Below are positions 28,078 to 39,099 of a stretch of 48,068 bases of DNA, piece after piece. Location: contig JAQMWT010000226.1 of assembly GCA_029834535.1 (NCBI GenBank), forward strand, positions 1 to 48,068. The letters are read 5' to 3'. The translations under genes were made by a program, and so were the position numbers. The notes under the pieces are model-generated. The model saw nothing but the letters and a program-made list of their open reading frames with translations, did not search any database and had not been told where the DNA came from. The DNA is from Chrysophaeum taylorii (Eukaryota > Sar > Pelagophyceae > Pelagomonadales > Pelagomonadaceae). Within the stretch, counting starts at the first letter, position 1; every line of letters starts with the position of its first letter.

Positions 28078-31005
28078 CAGCGTTGGGAATTCACTTCAGC
28101 AAGTGAACGTGAACCACTTCACCAGCCACGCTATTGGTGAAGTGATTTGAAGTGAACACGTCACCCTACGTGGCCGTCGTGAACTTTTGTGAAGTGAACG
28201 CCACTTTTTTATTTTTATTATTTTTTTTTTTAACGTCAGCGCCGGTCCCTGCCGCGCCCCGTCAGTTCCGTGCCCCCCGCGCGCTATTGCCTAGGTCTGG
28301 TGCTCTTAGATTCATTCGCGTTTCGGGACGAAGGAGGAGTTACCGTGGATGGGGTTCAGTGTTTCTTACTTTAGGCGATGTGAACGACCTCGGTATCTTC
28401 GTCTGGTTCTTCCTCATCAACCTCCATCTCCAAGGAGTCTTCGGGGATGGTGCTCTCGGCGTTTTTGAAAAACTCGGTCTCGTGTCCGAGGTCCGTGTAC
28501 TTAATCCGGGCCGCCGCAATGAAATTCTTGTTCATGCGCTGGAGGGCAACTTTGTCCGTGTCGTCCGCGCCGAGCAACGTGTTTCCCTCGGTCAGGACAA
28601 GATTTCAAATGCTCAGGCAGCGCCCACAGTAGCTCTGCGCGCCATGTGTACCAATTGAACCCTTAGAGGCTCTCGCCATGTCCGGAAGGAACCCATACTG
28701 CTCCTTGGTGCGCGGTGGATACAGCTTTCCAACGTCGAGCACAGCCAGATCTGTGAAGCCGATTTCATCCTTCTTCTCAAGTTCAGGATAATGCTCTTTC
28801 CAGTTGAGCGATCTCGAGAGCCTGATACCTTGAGTGTAGACCTGTTCAAACTCCCCATTGAAATCGGGCATCTGGATCTCAGGCATAGCAAAACAAGGCA
28901 CGTCGCCACGAATGTCGTCCCAAAGCGCCGGGTGCGTCGAGTGCCGCCAAGAGACTGAGGGCAGGCGCAGGCTCGGAGGGTGGCGCAGACTCGGAGGAAG
29001 TCTATGACTTTTCGTGGTGGAATGCAGTCCGTGCGTAAATCACATATTCTTCCTTGAGCAACTTCCTGGCCTGAGCTCTCTGATTGGACGACAGGTGCCA
29101 CAGTTGATAGTCCGAAAGTCAAGAAGGGAGGCAATCAGCTCGCGATCGTTGAATTCATATTCGAAGTGACGCACGTAGTTTTCATTATTCCCGCAAAACC
29201 GACGCTCACATTCGAGAATAGCCCGTTCAAGACAGATTTTGCCGATCTCGCTGAGGTCGTCAAAATCGACAGTCTTACGTGGCATGGATTTCGCAGTTAT
29301 GTTCGGGACATCAATGACTTCTAGCGTCCCAGCTCGCAGAGACTCGATCATGTTGTGCTTGATCAATGCGGCGCACGCCCCCAGGTATAAGTGTTCATGT
29401 TGCACGAAAACAACGGCCTCATCCGTTATAGCAAAAATCGCCTCGAATTCAGCCAACACCACCCATTGCTCATCACTGATTATCCAGGGTAGTCCAATGT
29501 TGGTAGCCGCGTACAGTTTGAGCACGTGGTGCATACGCAGCAAGGAACGAATAAGTTGGTATCGAGCCCGGCACCTCGCCTTATTGAGGTCGAGCTTGAG
29601 CTTCGGCGATTTCCCCGGCTGTAATGGCAAAAGCGCACGCAGGTCCTTCAAACGTGTGCCGTAAGAAAAGAACTTGGCTCCATCGTGGGCACTGTTCAGC
29701 AGCTCCTGGCCAGCTGGGAATGGATTGATCACCTGCTTGCCTCTGGATCGTGTCAAGTCGCCACATGCCGCTGCCGAGATTTTGAGATATCATGCATGTC
29801 ACACGCTTCGACCTCAACAAAAAATTCTTCGGCGACGCCAATCGCAGCCCGGTCTTGAACAATGGTTGCGGCCGCCAAATCGATATCGATTCCCGCACGC
29901 TCCGCGACCACAGAACGGAGCTGAGAAGCCGTGCCGGAATCGGTTCCGTCGTCAGCTGGAATGAGACCCACGCACACCGTCTCAACGCCACTCCAATCTG
30001 CCCAGATGAAGGATAGGCCAACGGCCTGTCGCTTGAACTTATCCCTGAGTGTCCCGCAGTCATGCAGCACCTGGGCGAATGGATTGCCGAAGGCCGCTTC
30101 ATCACACTCCGTAACGACGTGCTTCAAGATTCGAACAAAGCAACAATATTCAGCGTCCACCTATTCAAACTGCGCTTTTCGAGTCATGAACGGGCACTTG
30201 CCTTTCCCGCCACCGCCGCGGTAATACGCTTCAATTAGGTTGCGATGATCTTCGTCGTCGTCAAAGGTGCGCTTGGAAATCCGCTGCGACGCGTACACGT
30301 AGTGCCGAGCCGAGAATGCCATCAGGGAAGAGTGCTTTGTCTGGCTGGGCATGGCCATGAAGTATCTCGTAATATCCGATTTACCCTTCGAGGCTGCCAC
30401 AACGCCCGTCATAACGCCCCTCCTTTTCTTGGTCTGTCTTCTGTTTCTTGGTGAGCTGTTGACGTCCCAGCTCGTCGAATCCTCCTCCGGATGCGCAACC
30501 TTGAAGTGGGCCCCAAGAGGGCTTGGTCGTCTGCTTTTCTTGAAGTCAGTCTCTCGTCACCTTCAGGCGCTCCCAGCACCGGATACTCACATGCGTCGTC
30601 GCCTTCCCACTGGTCAACGCGGTCAGGATGATTTTCCTTCAGTCGACGCACGCAGTCCCACAACTAGTAGGAAAACCTGGTTGATCGTCCGCTTTTGTTG
30701 CCCGGCGTGTTCCACGCGTCACAACATCGACATCGGCTCGTTCTTGTGAACTTCCTCCTTCTGTTAACACCGCGTTTAAATTCCTCCTCATCATCAACAT
30801 TATCCTCCACCTCCAGGTAGCGCGGCTCGACTCGGCTCTCATCAGACGGGGTCAGGGTCAGGCCGTCAGCCAAAGTGAATGAACGCGAAGTGAACATTGG
30901 ACTTCGGACGACGACGAAAAATTTCGGTGAAGTGAAGTGAAGTGAAGTGAAGTGAACAAAATTCAGTGAACCTAGTGAAGTGAGCCCAGTGAATTCCCAA
31001 CACTG
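28078..31005 (-). mobile_element. hAT transposon, left arm
   Basis: The termini are CAGCGTTGGGAATTCACT on the left and its inverted partner AGTGAATTCCCAACACTG on the right, with one mismatch in 18. Subterminal regions at both ends are crowded with GTGAA/TTCAC words, including a five-fold GTGAA run at 30930-30955, as expected for hAT transposase-binding regions. The element encodes a decayed transposase on the minus strand. The 8 bases on each side (TATTCAAC and TATAATTC) do not form a clear target duplication. Confidence 0.82.
28371..30897 (-). pseudogene. hAT transposase, left arm copy
   Basis: Read from 30897 downward, an N-terminal acidic and basic segment with a CRCC cluster and a later CVRRLKENHP may be a BED-type zinc finger. 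The RNase H-like core shows VGLSFIWADWSGVETVCVGL (about 30030-29970). A helical insertion domain follows. The third catalytic region and the dimerisation part include ELIASLLDFRTI (about 29130-29090) and FLPDMARASKGSI (about 28690-28650), then VALQRMNKNFI. Lesions seen here include an in-frame TAG after the zinc-finger segment near 30662, a TAG near 30162 and a 1-base loss near 29785. It reads through at the position where the right copy has a TAG. Confidence 0.7.
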
Positions 31006-31127
31006 TATAATTCAATAATATTCATTCTAACAATAAGAGTGGGGTCTTGCTTGCTTGACTTGAGGGTTTAAATAAAGGTGGTGCGTTGTGTTGTGGAGTT
31101 TGGGTTCTTAAAGGTCGAGCGGTGGGG

Positions 31128-31205
31128 AAGGAGAAGACTCAAAGGTTAAAAAGGCGGAGCGTGCGCAGATTGTAATAATAAGCAGCTTAGATAATTGGGG
31201 AAGGC
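31128..31205. repeat. Shared module upstream of SulP, left arm
   Basis: This block contains, in reverse orientation, CTAAGCTGCTT, then ATCTGCGCACG and TAACCTTTGAGT. The same three words in the same order with different spacing occur in the Helitron tails (9653-9700) and in the 3' LTR (25768-25812). It lies 110-190 bases upstream of the SulP start. It could be a captured promoter or a mobile-element end. Confidence 0.6.
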
Positions 31206-31317
31206 GATCCCTCCTCCTCCGACGACGACGACACGTTGGTTGATGACAATCCCAAATGCAAGGACGATTGATTCGTGGGGGTAAGTATTGGGTTGATAGT
31301 TGAATTCTTGATTCTGG

Positions 31318-34089
31318 ATGATGCAGCGCGCAGAACGCACGCCGCTGCGAGGTCGAAGCGAGAGCATGGACCGGTACCGCGGGCTCCGGTATTCGTTGAG
31401 CGAGCGCGGGCGGTTGGGTCGCGTGCGGTCGAACGTCGGGTCTGTGTCGGTGCAATCGGCGTTGTTTCGGTTGGAGAGGATGTCGCCGAGCGAGATGCCG
31501 AGCACGCCGGACTTGAGCCAGCTGGGGCTTGGCGAGTGTTTGAATTTTGTGGAGGCGTCGCGGCCCTCCGAGGCGTTTCTCCAGCTGTTCGAGGAGGGGT
31601 CGGAGGAGACGGAGGAGACGCCCGAGGTGGTGGTGTTGGAGGAGGAGGAGGACGCGGAGGCGTTCGGGGAAGGAGGTCCGCCAAAGGCGATCGAGCGCGC
31701 TTTGATGCGGTTCCGCGGGTTCCAGAATAAGGTGATCGACTGGAACGCGTGCGGGCGGCAGCTGATCGTGGACCTGGTGGCGTCGGGCGTGACGTTTTTC
31801 TTGACGTCGGTGATCTACGTGAGCGGCGGGCAGAGCGTGTTCGGAAGGTATTTCGAGGGGAAGCTCGTGTTTGTCGCGGTCGAGGCGATGTTTGCGGGGA
31901 CCGCGATCACGGGGATCGCACTGCCGTGCTTGTCGTCGGTGCCGTGGGCCGTCGCGGCCGTCGACGTCGGATTTTTGCCGCTGCTCGCGCACTGCGCCGA
32001 AATCGTGTACCACGGAGTGGTCGTCGACTCTGATTCTGACTTGGACGACGACTCGGAGAATATGTTGCGGGAGTTCGTGGCTACTTATGTGGTGGCGCAG
32101 GCGTGCTTGTTTTTGCGTCGGGGTCTCGCTCTGGACGCTCGGGGCGTTGGAGCTGACGCGGTTGTCGAATTATCTCCCTTATCCGGTGATCGCGGGGCTG
32201 CTCGCGTCGATCGGGGTGTCGCTCGCCAAGTCCGGGATATCGGTGGCAGCCAAGGGGGCGTCGTCGCGCGTTTTCGAGGCGGTGTGGATCGGGGCCGCCG
32301 TGGGCCTGGCGGGGGTTTCGATGTACCTGAAGAGAAGGTTGCGCGTCGCCGCGCACGTCGCGACGCCGATCGTCGTCGCGATCGGGGTTTTGGCGTTGTT
32401 CGGGGCGTCGGCGGCGACGGGGATTCCCCGGTCCCAACTCGGGGACTACGGAGCCTTGTTCGCGTGGGACGACGCCGCCACGGCCGGGTGGTGGGCGTGG
32501 AAGGACGATTACTTTTGCAGCAAAGGCGGGTTGCTCGTGGCTAGCGCGAGGCTCGACGTCGTCGCGCGATGTCGCGCGGTGTTCGTGGCCGCGTGCGTGA
32601 TCGGGGCCTTGAAGATCGGGATCAAGTGCGGCTCGTTTGCCGCCATGTTCATGACGAGCGACGTCGACGCCGACGCCGAGATGAGGCTCGTAGGCGCCGC
32701 GAACGCGGTCGCCGCGTTGGCGCTGGCGTCGGGTCAAGCTCACTCGTTCAGCGGGCTCAAGGTCGGCCAGCAGCTGAACGCCACCCACAAGCTCGCGTCC
32801 CTCCTCGTCCCCGCGTGGTGCCTGCTCGCGTGGCTCAAGGGGATCGGGGTCTCATGAGCATCGTCCCCAGGTACGTTTTCGGATCCATGCTGGTCGAGCT
32901 CGGAATCGATTACGTCGAAACCTACCTCGTCTACCCTCTCCAACAATCGCGCGCCGGTCGTTCAAACTTGGACGTCCTCGACGTGGCGACCATGATTTCC
33001 ATCGTCGTCGCTGCCGTCGCGTTCAATCTCCTCGAAGCCATTGCGTTGGGCTTGGTTTTTTCTCTGATCGGGGTGTCGCGCCGGCTCGCGCAGAGGTCGA
33101 TCGTACGCTCGACGAGATCGGGCAAGGACGTTCGATCTACGATCGAGCGGACTCCCGACCTCATGCGCGCCCTCGACTCGGTCGCCGACGCAATCTTCGT
33201 CGTCGAGCTCGTCGGATACGTCTTTTTTGGCTCGGCGCACGAACTCGTCGACGCGGTCGGGATTCGCGTCAAGAGCAAGAAGCCTCTCTATTTCGTCGTC
33301 GTCGACATCTCGGGCTGCCTCCCGACCTTTGACGTCACGGCGGTAGCAGCCTTCGAAAAAATCTTCGCCCTCGCCCGCGCCAGAGACTTTAAGGTCTTCT
33401 TCGCTCCGACCGACTCGGAAGCTTCCCAAGCCCTCGACTCGGCGATCCAAGCCTGCGGCAAGGCGGGCATCCTCCTCGCGGACAACGGGCGATTCTTCGA
33501 GTCGGTCGACGACGCCCTCGAAGCTGCCGAGGACTCGCTTTTGCGGTCCACGGGCAAGCACAATCTCGACCGCGCCTCGATCGACGAGGACGACGACGAG
33601 GACGGCTTCGCCCCCACCATCGAGGACGACGACGACGATCTCCTCCTCAGGACCAAGGGTCTCTTCAACGACTGGCTCCGCAGCGCCACCGAACGCCACG
33701 GTCTGGTCGACGACGACGAGTTTTTGACGACTATCGCTCGTCTCCTCGTTATCTCCGACACCGTCGACCTCGACGACGACAGAGGTCGAAAGATGATGGC
33801 CCTCCTCGTCGACGGCAGAGTCCGGCTCCTCAACGACAGCGGCATCTGCGTCCGCAAGCTCGCCCACGGCAACGCCCTCGCCGTCGGCGACTATTACATC
33901 CAGGACGACGACATGCGCCGCACCTATTCGCCCGTCCCCGCCTCGGCCCGCGTCCTCGTCCTCAAAATATACTACGACCACCTCCTCGACCTCGAAAAGC
34001 ACAAGCCGCACATCGCCCTCAAGTTTCACAAACTCATGGCGCGTTCCTTGGCGCAGAAAAACAGAAACTCGAAACTCGCGCACCGCTAG
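31318..34089 (+). pseudogene. SulP anion transporter, left arm copy with two homopolymer frameshifts
   Basis: The encoded protein is the same as the intact 924-aa copy at 41631-44405, but the frame changes twice. A T-run at 32110-32114 has five T where the right arm has seven, after codon 264. A G-run at 32846-32849 has four G where the right arm has five, near codon 511. The total loss is three bases, so the original frame returns and runs to the normal stop at 34089. As written, translation would end soon after the first break, at about 32544, giving only the N-terminal region and first membrane helices. The rest of the coding sequence is unchanged at the protein level, which points to very recent mutation or to sequencing error. 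Confidence 0.85.
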
Positions 34090-34440
34090 AAAAGACTCAT
34101 TCAATTCAATTCAATTCAATTCATTCATCAGGTTCTTTCTTTCTTTGTTTGTTTGTTTCTTTGTTTTTTGCCCCCCCCGTGTATTTATGTTTCATCGATC
34201 CTTGAAGAAAGACGAAGAACTGCTGCTCTCTTGCCGTCGACGAGGGTGGTGGTGGTGGTTATTTATCTTATCTATCTACGGCTTGCAGGGGGCTAATCTT
34301 ATCCTAACTACTAATCGACAGATGTTTGTCTGTCTGTTTGTCTGTCTTTAAATGTCGACTGCTAAGAGGGGGTGTGGGGAGTTTGTCTGTCTTTAAATGT
34401 CGACTGCTAAGAGGGGGTTGTGTGTGGGGAGCATGAAGGA
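34090..34440. repeat. SulP 3' flank with microsatellites, left arm
   Basis: A (TTCAA)n run of about five units lies at 34099-34125. TTTC, TTTG and C8 runs follow, then CTAATCGACAGATG and (TGTCTGTT)n, and two satellite words TGTCGACTGCTAAGAGGGGG (34356 and 34398). No polyadenylation signal of the animal type is evident. The mirror is at 41280-41630. Confidence 0.75.
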
Positions 34441-35480
34441 TGTGGGTGGGTTTGTGGGGTATGAGGGATGTGCCTGACGGGCGGAGATAAGTACGCGGGA
34501 CCTAGTCGGGGTCATCGCCGAGGCGTGGGGCAGGCGAAGAGCGGACCAAGGGCCCCGCCTTGGTAGGTCGTACGCATGCTGCCGCCGGACGTATGTGCGA
34601 CGAAGGGTGACGTCCTGCTGGGATCGGGCGGCCTGGGCGGGGTTCCCCGAGGCGGCGACATGGGTGAGGGCGGTGAGGGCACAGCGAGCCCGGCCTAATG
34701 CGTTGGCGATCCCCACTCACGGTAGATGCGGCGAGTTTGGGCCGCCTTTGCCTCTGTGAAGTTGGCGCAGCCGCTTGTCACCCAGGTTCGCGCAGCGATG
34801 CGCTCTGCGCATGTTTGGCGAGGGCCCTGGCAGCCGCGCTGGCCTCCCCGGAGGCCACAAAGACGAGGGCGGCGACGGTGCCGTAGCTACGTAGCCGCTG
34901 TTCGACAGGGCCCAAGAAGCCAGGCGGTGGTGCTGTACCCGGCTGGGGATGATGGCGTCGATGCCGCGGAAGTGAGCGAGGTATTCGGAGTGGACTTGCG
35001 CTGCGCGCCGATCGACAGGCGACGGGTGAGAGATCGAGGGCGTGGGCGGTGTACAACGAACCCCAAGCGAGGGTTTTGATGTCGTAGAGTTGCTCCTTGT
35101 TGTCGAGCGTGGTGAGGATGTCTGGGACGACTTGACGTCGGGCGAGATTGCCTCGGTACCGGCCGTAGAGGCGCGTGCGAATGGTAGGGCGACGACGTCA
35201 GCAAAGATGCCGAAAACCTCGGACAGGGCTGGGATGCCGGCCTCTTTGACGCTGCCGTGGACGCAGTCGAGCTGGCCGTCATGCCAGGTGGTCCGCGCTC
35301 CTCCGCGGTTGACAAGGTTGGCCTGCGTGAGAAGCACCTTGCCGTGAGCGTCGAGAACGACGTCAGTGCCCAGAATGCGAGTGCCCACGAGGCCCAAACA
35401 AGCTGGAGAGGGGTAGCCAAAGTACTGGGCACACATCTCAGCCCAGCAGCGGTTGGGGATTTGAAGGCCAGAGCTGGGCC
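34440..35480 (-). mobile_element. PD-(D/E)XK-like ORF repeat family, left arm
   Basis: Read on the minus strand, the ORF starts at 35436 with MCAQYFGYPSPACLGLVGTR and gives TDVVLDAHGKVL. After a frame change it gives VPDILTTLDNKEQLYDIKTL, a spacing of PD and D-x-K that fits a PD-(D/E)XK nuclease core. A later part reads SYGTVAALVF followed by a GEAS word and the alanine and arginine-rich tail. Proteins with this GEAS segment are, to my recollection, common unannotated repeat products in algal and dinoflagellate genomes. Frameshifts break this copy. The nuclease idea rests on the motif alone. Confidence 0.5.
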
Positions 35481-35489
35481 ACGAGCTGT

Positions 35490-35580
35490 CTTTAAATGTC
35501 GACTGCTAAGAGGGGGTGTGTGTGGGGAGCATGAAGGATGTGGGTGGGTTTGGGTTTGTCTGTCTGTCCCTCGATTTAGG
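35490..35580. repeat. Satellite unit and (TGTC)n, left arm
   Basis: One copy of TGTCGACTGCTAAGAGGGGG with a GTGTGTGTGGGGAGCATGAA tail and a TGTC run joins the PD-(D/E)XK family to the Helitron unit. The mirror is at about 40100-40190. Confidence 0.8.
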
Positions 35581-36560
35581 GTAAGGATCAGGTAGGCGCG
35601 AGAGTAAGGATCAGGTAGGCGCGAGAGCCAGACAGTGATCCTCCAAGCCGTCTACGGCGACCTCGCAGACTATTTCCACGACCCGCGGCGGCTCTTTCAG
35701 CGCGCCATTCTCACGCCCCGTCGAAACGATGTTGTCGATGCTGACAACGCGCGCATGACCGCGGCCTTTTTTTCCCGGAGACGAGGCGTCGGAGTTCTTT
35801 TCGGCCGACTAGGTTGGGTCGGAAGACGACGCCTCGCTCTTTACAGTCGAGTTTTCAACTCCCTGACAACCAACGGCATGCTGACTTTGATCGCGAGCTT
35901 AAAGTCTTCGCAACCTCGACCCGTCGCACGGCCACTGCAACGGTACCAGATACATGATCGATCGTGTCGTGTCACCGAGGCTCCTCCAACCTGTATCCCT
36001 TAAGGCCCGCCGACGCCAAACGATCACCAAGAGCCAGGGCCAGACGCCCCGCGAGGTCGGCGTCCTCTTTCCCAAGCCCGTCTTCTGCCACGTCCAGCTC
36101 TACGTGGCTCTCTGTCGATCGGCAACCCCGAGGATATACTCTTCTGGGTCGACGACTCCACCCTACCCCACACGTGCTGCGCAATACCGATAAGCCCCCT
36201 CCCGGCGTCTACACGCGCACGGTAGGTGAACTTACTGGGACCACGTGAACTTACTGAGGTTTGAGATTGGGACTAGGTGAACTAAGTGACCAGGTGAACT
36301 TACTGGGACCAAGTGAACTTACTGGGGTTTTAGAGTGAACGCAAAGGCTAGCGGCGTGTACGGATCAAAGCAGCTTAGATTGGCGGAGGTGAGAGCGACG
36401 AGCTCGAAGGAGAGTGGGGTGAGTGGGTGTGAGCACGAGTGGGCTTACGCCGAATTTACTGGGGTTAGAGATTGGGACTAGGTGAACTTACTGGGACCAG
36501 GTGAACTTACTGGGGTTAGAGATAGGTGAACTTACTGGCCTGCACTTGTCCTTACTACTA
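35570..36560 (+). mobile_element. Helitron-type PIF1-like helicase fragment (copy c)
   Basis: The unit starts at CCCTCGATTTAGGG and a doubled 23-base word (TAAGGATCAGGTAGGCGCG). It then encodes the end of a PIF1-like helicase. VILQAVYGDLADYFHDP leads to RAILTPRRNDVVDADNARM (about 35640-35755), which matches the conserved late helicase block of Helitron Rep-Hel proteins. NLDPSHGHCNGTRYMIDRV follows in another frame (about 35920-35975), then FPKPVFCHVQLYVALCR (about 36070-36120), the motif VI region. The non-coding tail (36220-36545) is an irregular array of GTGAACTTACTGGGACCAG words plus the AAGCAGCTTAGATT module, ending GGCCTGCACTTGT. The Rep domain and 5' half are absent. Frameshifts make it non-functional. 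Confidence 0.75.
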
Positions 36561-36599
36561 ATCGACAGATGTTTGTCTGTTTGTCTGTCTGTTTGTCTG

Positions 36600-37570
36600 T
36601 CCCTCGATTTAGGGTAAGGATCAGGTAGGCGCGAGAGTAAGGATCAGGTAGGCGCGAGAGCCAGACAGTGATCCTCCAAGCCGTCTACGGCGACCTCGCA
36701 GACTATTTCCACGACCCGCGGCGGCTCTTTCAGCGCGCCATTCTCACGCCCCGTCGAAACGATGTTGTCGATGCTGACAACGCGCGCATGACCGCGGCCT
36801 TTTTTTCCCGGAGACGAGGCGTCGGAGTTCTTTTCGGCCGACTAGGTTGGGTCGGAAGACGACGCCTCGCTCTTTACAGTCGAGTTTTCGACTCCCTGAC
36901 AACCAACGGCATGCTGACTTTGATCGCGAGCTTTAGGTCTTCGCAACCTCGACCCGTCGCACGGCCACTGCAACGGTACCAGATACATGATCGATCGTGT
37001 CGTGTCACCGAGGCTCCTCCAACCTGTATCCCTTAAGGCCCGCCGACGCCAAACGATCACCAAGAGCCAGGGCCAGACGCCCCGCGAGGTCGGCGTCCTC
37101 TTGCCCAAGCCCGTCTTCTGTCACGTCCAGCTCTACGTGGCTCTCTGTCGATCGGCAACCCCGAGGATATGCTCTTCTGAGTCGACGACTCCACCCTACC
37201 CCACACGTGCTGCGCAATACCGATAAGCCCCCCTCCGGCGTCTACACGCGCACTGTAGGTGAACTTACTGGGACCAGGTGAACTTACTGGAACCAGGTGA
37301 ACTTGCGGAGGTTAGAGATTGGGACTAGGTGAAATTAGTGACCAGGCGAACTTACTGAGACCAAGTGAACTTACTGGGGTTTTAAGAGTAAACTCAAAGG
37401 TTAGCGGCGTGTGCGGATCAAAGCAGCTTAGATTGGCGGGGGTGACGGCGACGAGTTCAAAGGAAAGTGGATGTGAGCACGAGTGGGTTTACGCCGAATT
37501 TACTGGGGTTAGAGATTGGGACTAGGTGAACTTACTGGCGAACTTACTGGCCTGCACTTGTTAACTACTA
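36600..37570 (+). mobile_element. Helitron-type helicase fragment (copy d)
   Basis: This is a tandem copy of unit c in the same orientation, starting at the same CCCTCGATTTAGGG word (36601) and ending at GGCCTGCACTTGT (about 37549). It keeps the RAILTPRR and PVFCHVQLYVAL blocks. Units c and d are joined only by a TGTC/TGTT microsatellite and the CTAATCGACAGATG word. Confidence 0.75.
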
Positions 37571-38127
37571 ATCGACAGATGTTTGTTTGTCTGTTTGTTT
37601 GTCTGTCTTTACATGTCGACTGCTAAGAGGGGGGGTGTGTGTTGGGAGCATGAAGGATGTGGGTGGGTTGTCTGTCCCTCGATGTAGGGTAAGGATCAGG
37701 TAGGCGAGTAAGGATCAGGTAGGCGCGAGAGCCAGACAGTGATCCTCCAAGCCGTCTACGGCGACCTCGCAGACTATTTCCACGACCCGCGGCGGCTCTT
37801 TCAGCGCGCCATTCTCACGCCCCGTCGAAACGATGTTGTCGATGCTGACAACGCGCGCATGACCGCGGCCTTTTTTTCCCGGAGACGAGGCGTCGGAGTT
37901 CTTTTCGGCTGACTAGGTTGGGTCGGAAGACGACGCCTCGCTCTTTACGAGTTTTCGACTCCCTGACCCAACGGCATGCGACTTTGACGCGATCTTAATC
38001 TCTTCGCAACCTCGACCCGTCGCACGGCCACTGCAACGGTGCCAGATACATGATCGATCGTGTCGTGTCACCGAGGCTCCTCCAACCTGTTATCGACTTA
38101 AGGCCCGCCGACGCCAAACGAACCGCA
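37571..38127 (+). mobile_element. Unpaired centre: satellite word and 5' part of a Helitron unit (copy e)
   Basis: This is the only part of the inverted repeat without a mirror partner. It begins with CTAATCGACAGATG and TGTCGACTGCTAAGAGGGGG, then CCCTCGATGTAGGG, and follows the helicase reading block to the NLDPSHG-like region near 38010. The last 60 bases are heavily altered and run into the start of copy f in the opposite orientation. Confidence 0.7.
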
Positions 38128-39075
38128 AGAAACATCTGCCGAGGTCTTGCAAGTGCAGGCGTCTTCGCCAGTATGCTCTACCTGGTCCCTCTCTACCCCA
38201 GTAATCGGCGATAAGCCCGAGGCTCACATCCACTCTTCTGAATCGACGCTCCACCCCCGCCGTCTACGCGCTTTGTCCGCACACGGCGCTACTTGAGTTA
38301 CTGTAAGGGAACTTACTAGGTTGACTTGGGACTCAGGTGAAGTTAGCCAGGTCACTAACTTACCTAGTCCCATCTCTGGGGGGCAAGGTTACTTTTCAGC
38401 AAGTTAGTGGTCCAGCGAAGTTCAACTACAGTGGCGTGTGAGCACGGGGGGTTTACGGTATTTACTCAAAGTGTGGGGTAGGGTGGAGCGGACTCAGAGA
38501 GCATACTTCTCGGGGTTGCCGATCGACAGAGAGCCACGTAGAGCTGGACGTGACAGAAGACGGGCTTGGGCCAGAGAGACGCCGACCTCGCGGGCGTCTG
38601 GCCCTGGCTCTTGGTGATCGTTTGGCGTCGGCGGCCTTAAGGGATACAGGTTGGAGGAGCCTCGGTGACAACGACACGATCGATCATGTATCTGGTACCG
38701 TTGCAGTGGCCGTGCGACGGGTCGAGTTTGCGAAGACTTTAAGCTCGCGATCAAAGTCAGCATGCCGTTGGTTGTCAGGGAGTCGAAAACTCGACTGTAA
38801 AGAGCGAGGCGTCGTCTTCCGACCCAACCTAGTCGGCCGAAAAGAACTCCGACGCCTCGTCTCCGGGAAAAAAAGGCCGCGGTCATGCGCGCGTTGTCAG
38901 CATCGACAACATCGTTTCGACGGGGCGTGAGAATGGCGCGCTGAAAGAGCCGCCGCGGGTCGTGGAAATAGTCTGCGAGGTCGCCGTAGACGGCTTGGAG
39001 GATCACTGTCTGGCTCTCGCGCCTACCTGATCCTTACTCTCGCGCCTACCTGATCCTTACCCTAAATCGAGGGAC
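38128..39075 (-). mobile_element. Helitron-type helicase fragment (copy f)
   Basis: This is the mirror of copy d. The helicase part (38480-39006) is well preserved. The AGTAAGTTC-rich tail (38128-38470) is much more degraded than its partner at 37200-37560, with many small insertions and deletions. It starts at AAACATCTG followed by CAAGTGCAGGC and ends at CCCTAAATCGAGGG (39060-39073). Confidence 0.72.
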
Positions 39076-39099
39076 AGACAAACAGACAGACAAACAGAC

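Noticed and set aside
28070..31013. 8-bp target site duplication of the hAT element
   Set aside because: TATTCAAC on one side and TATAATTC on the other agree at only about half the positions; later changes in the satellite may have erased it.
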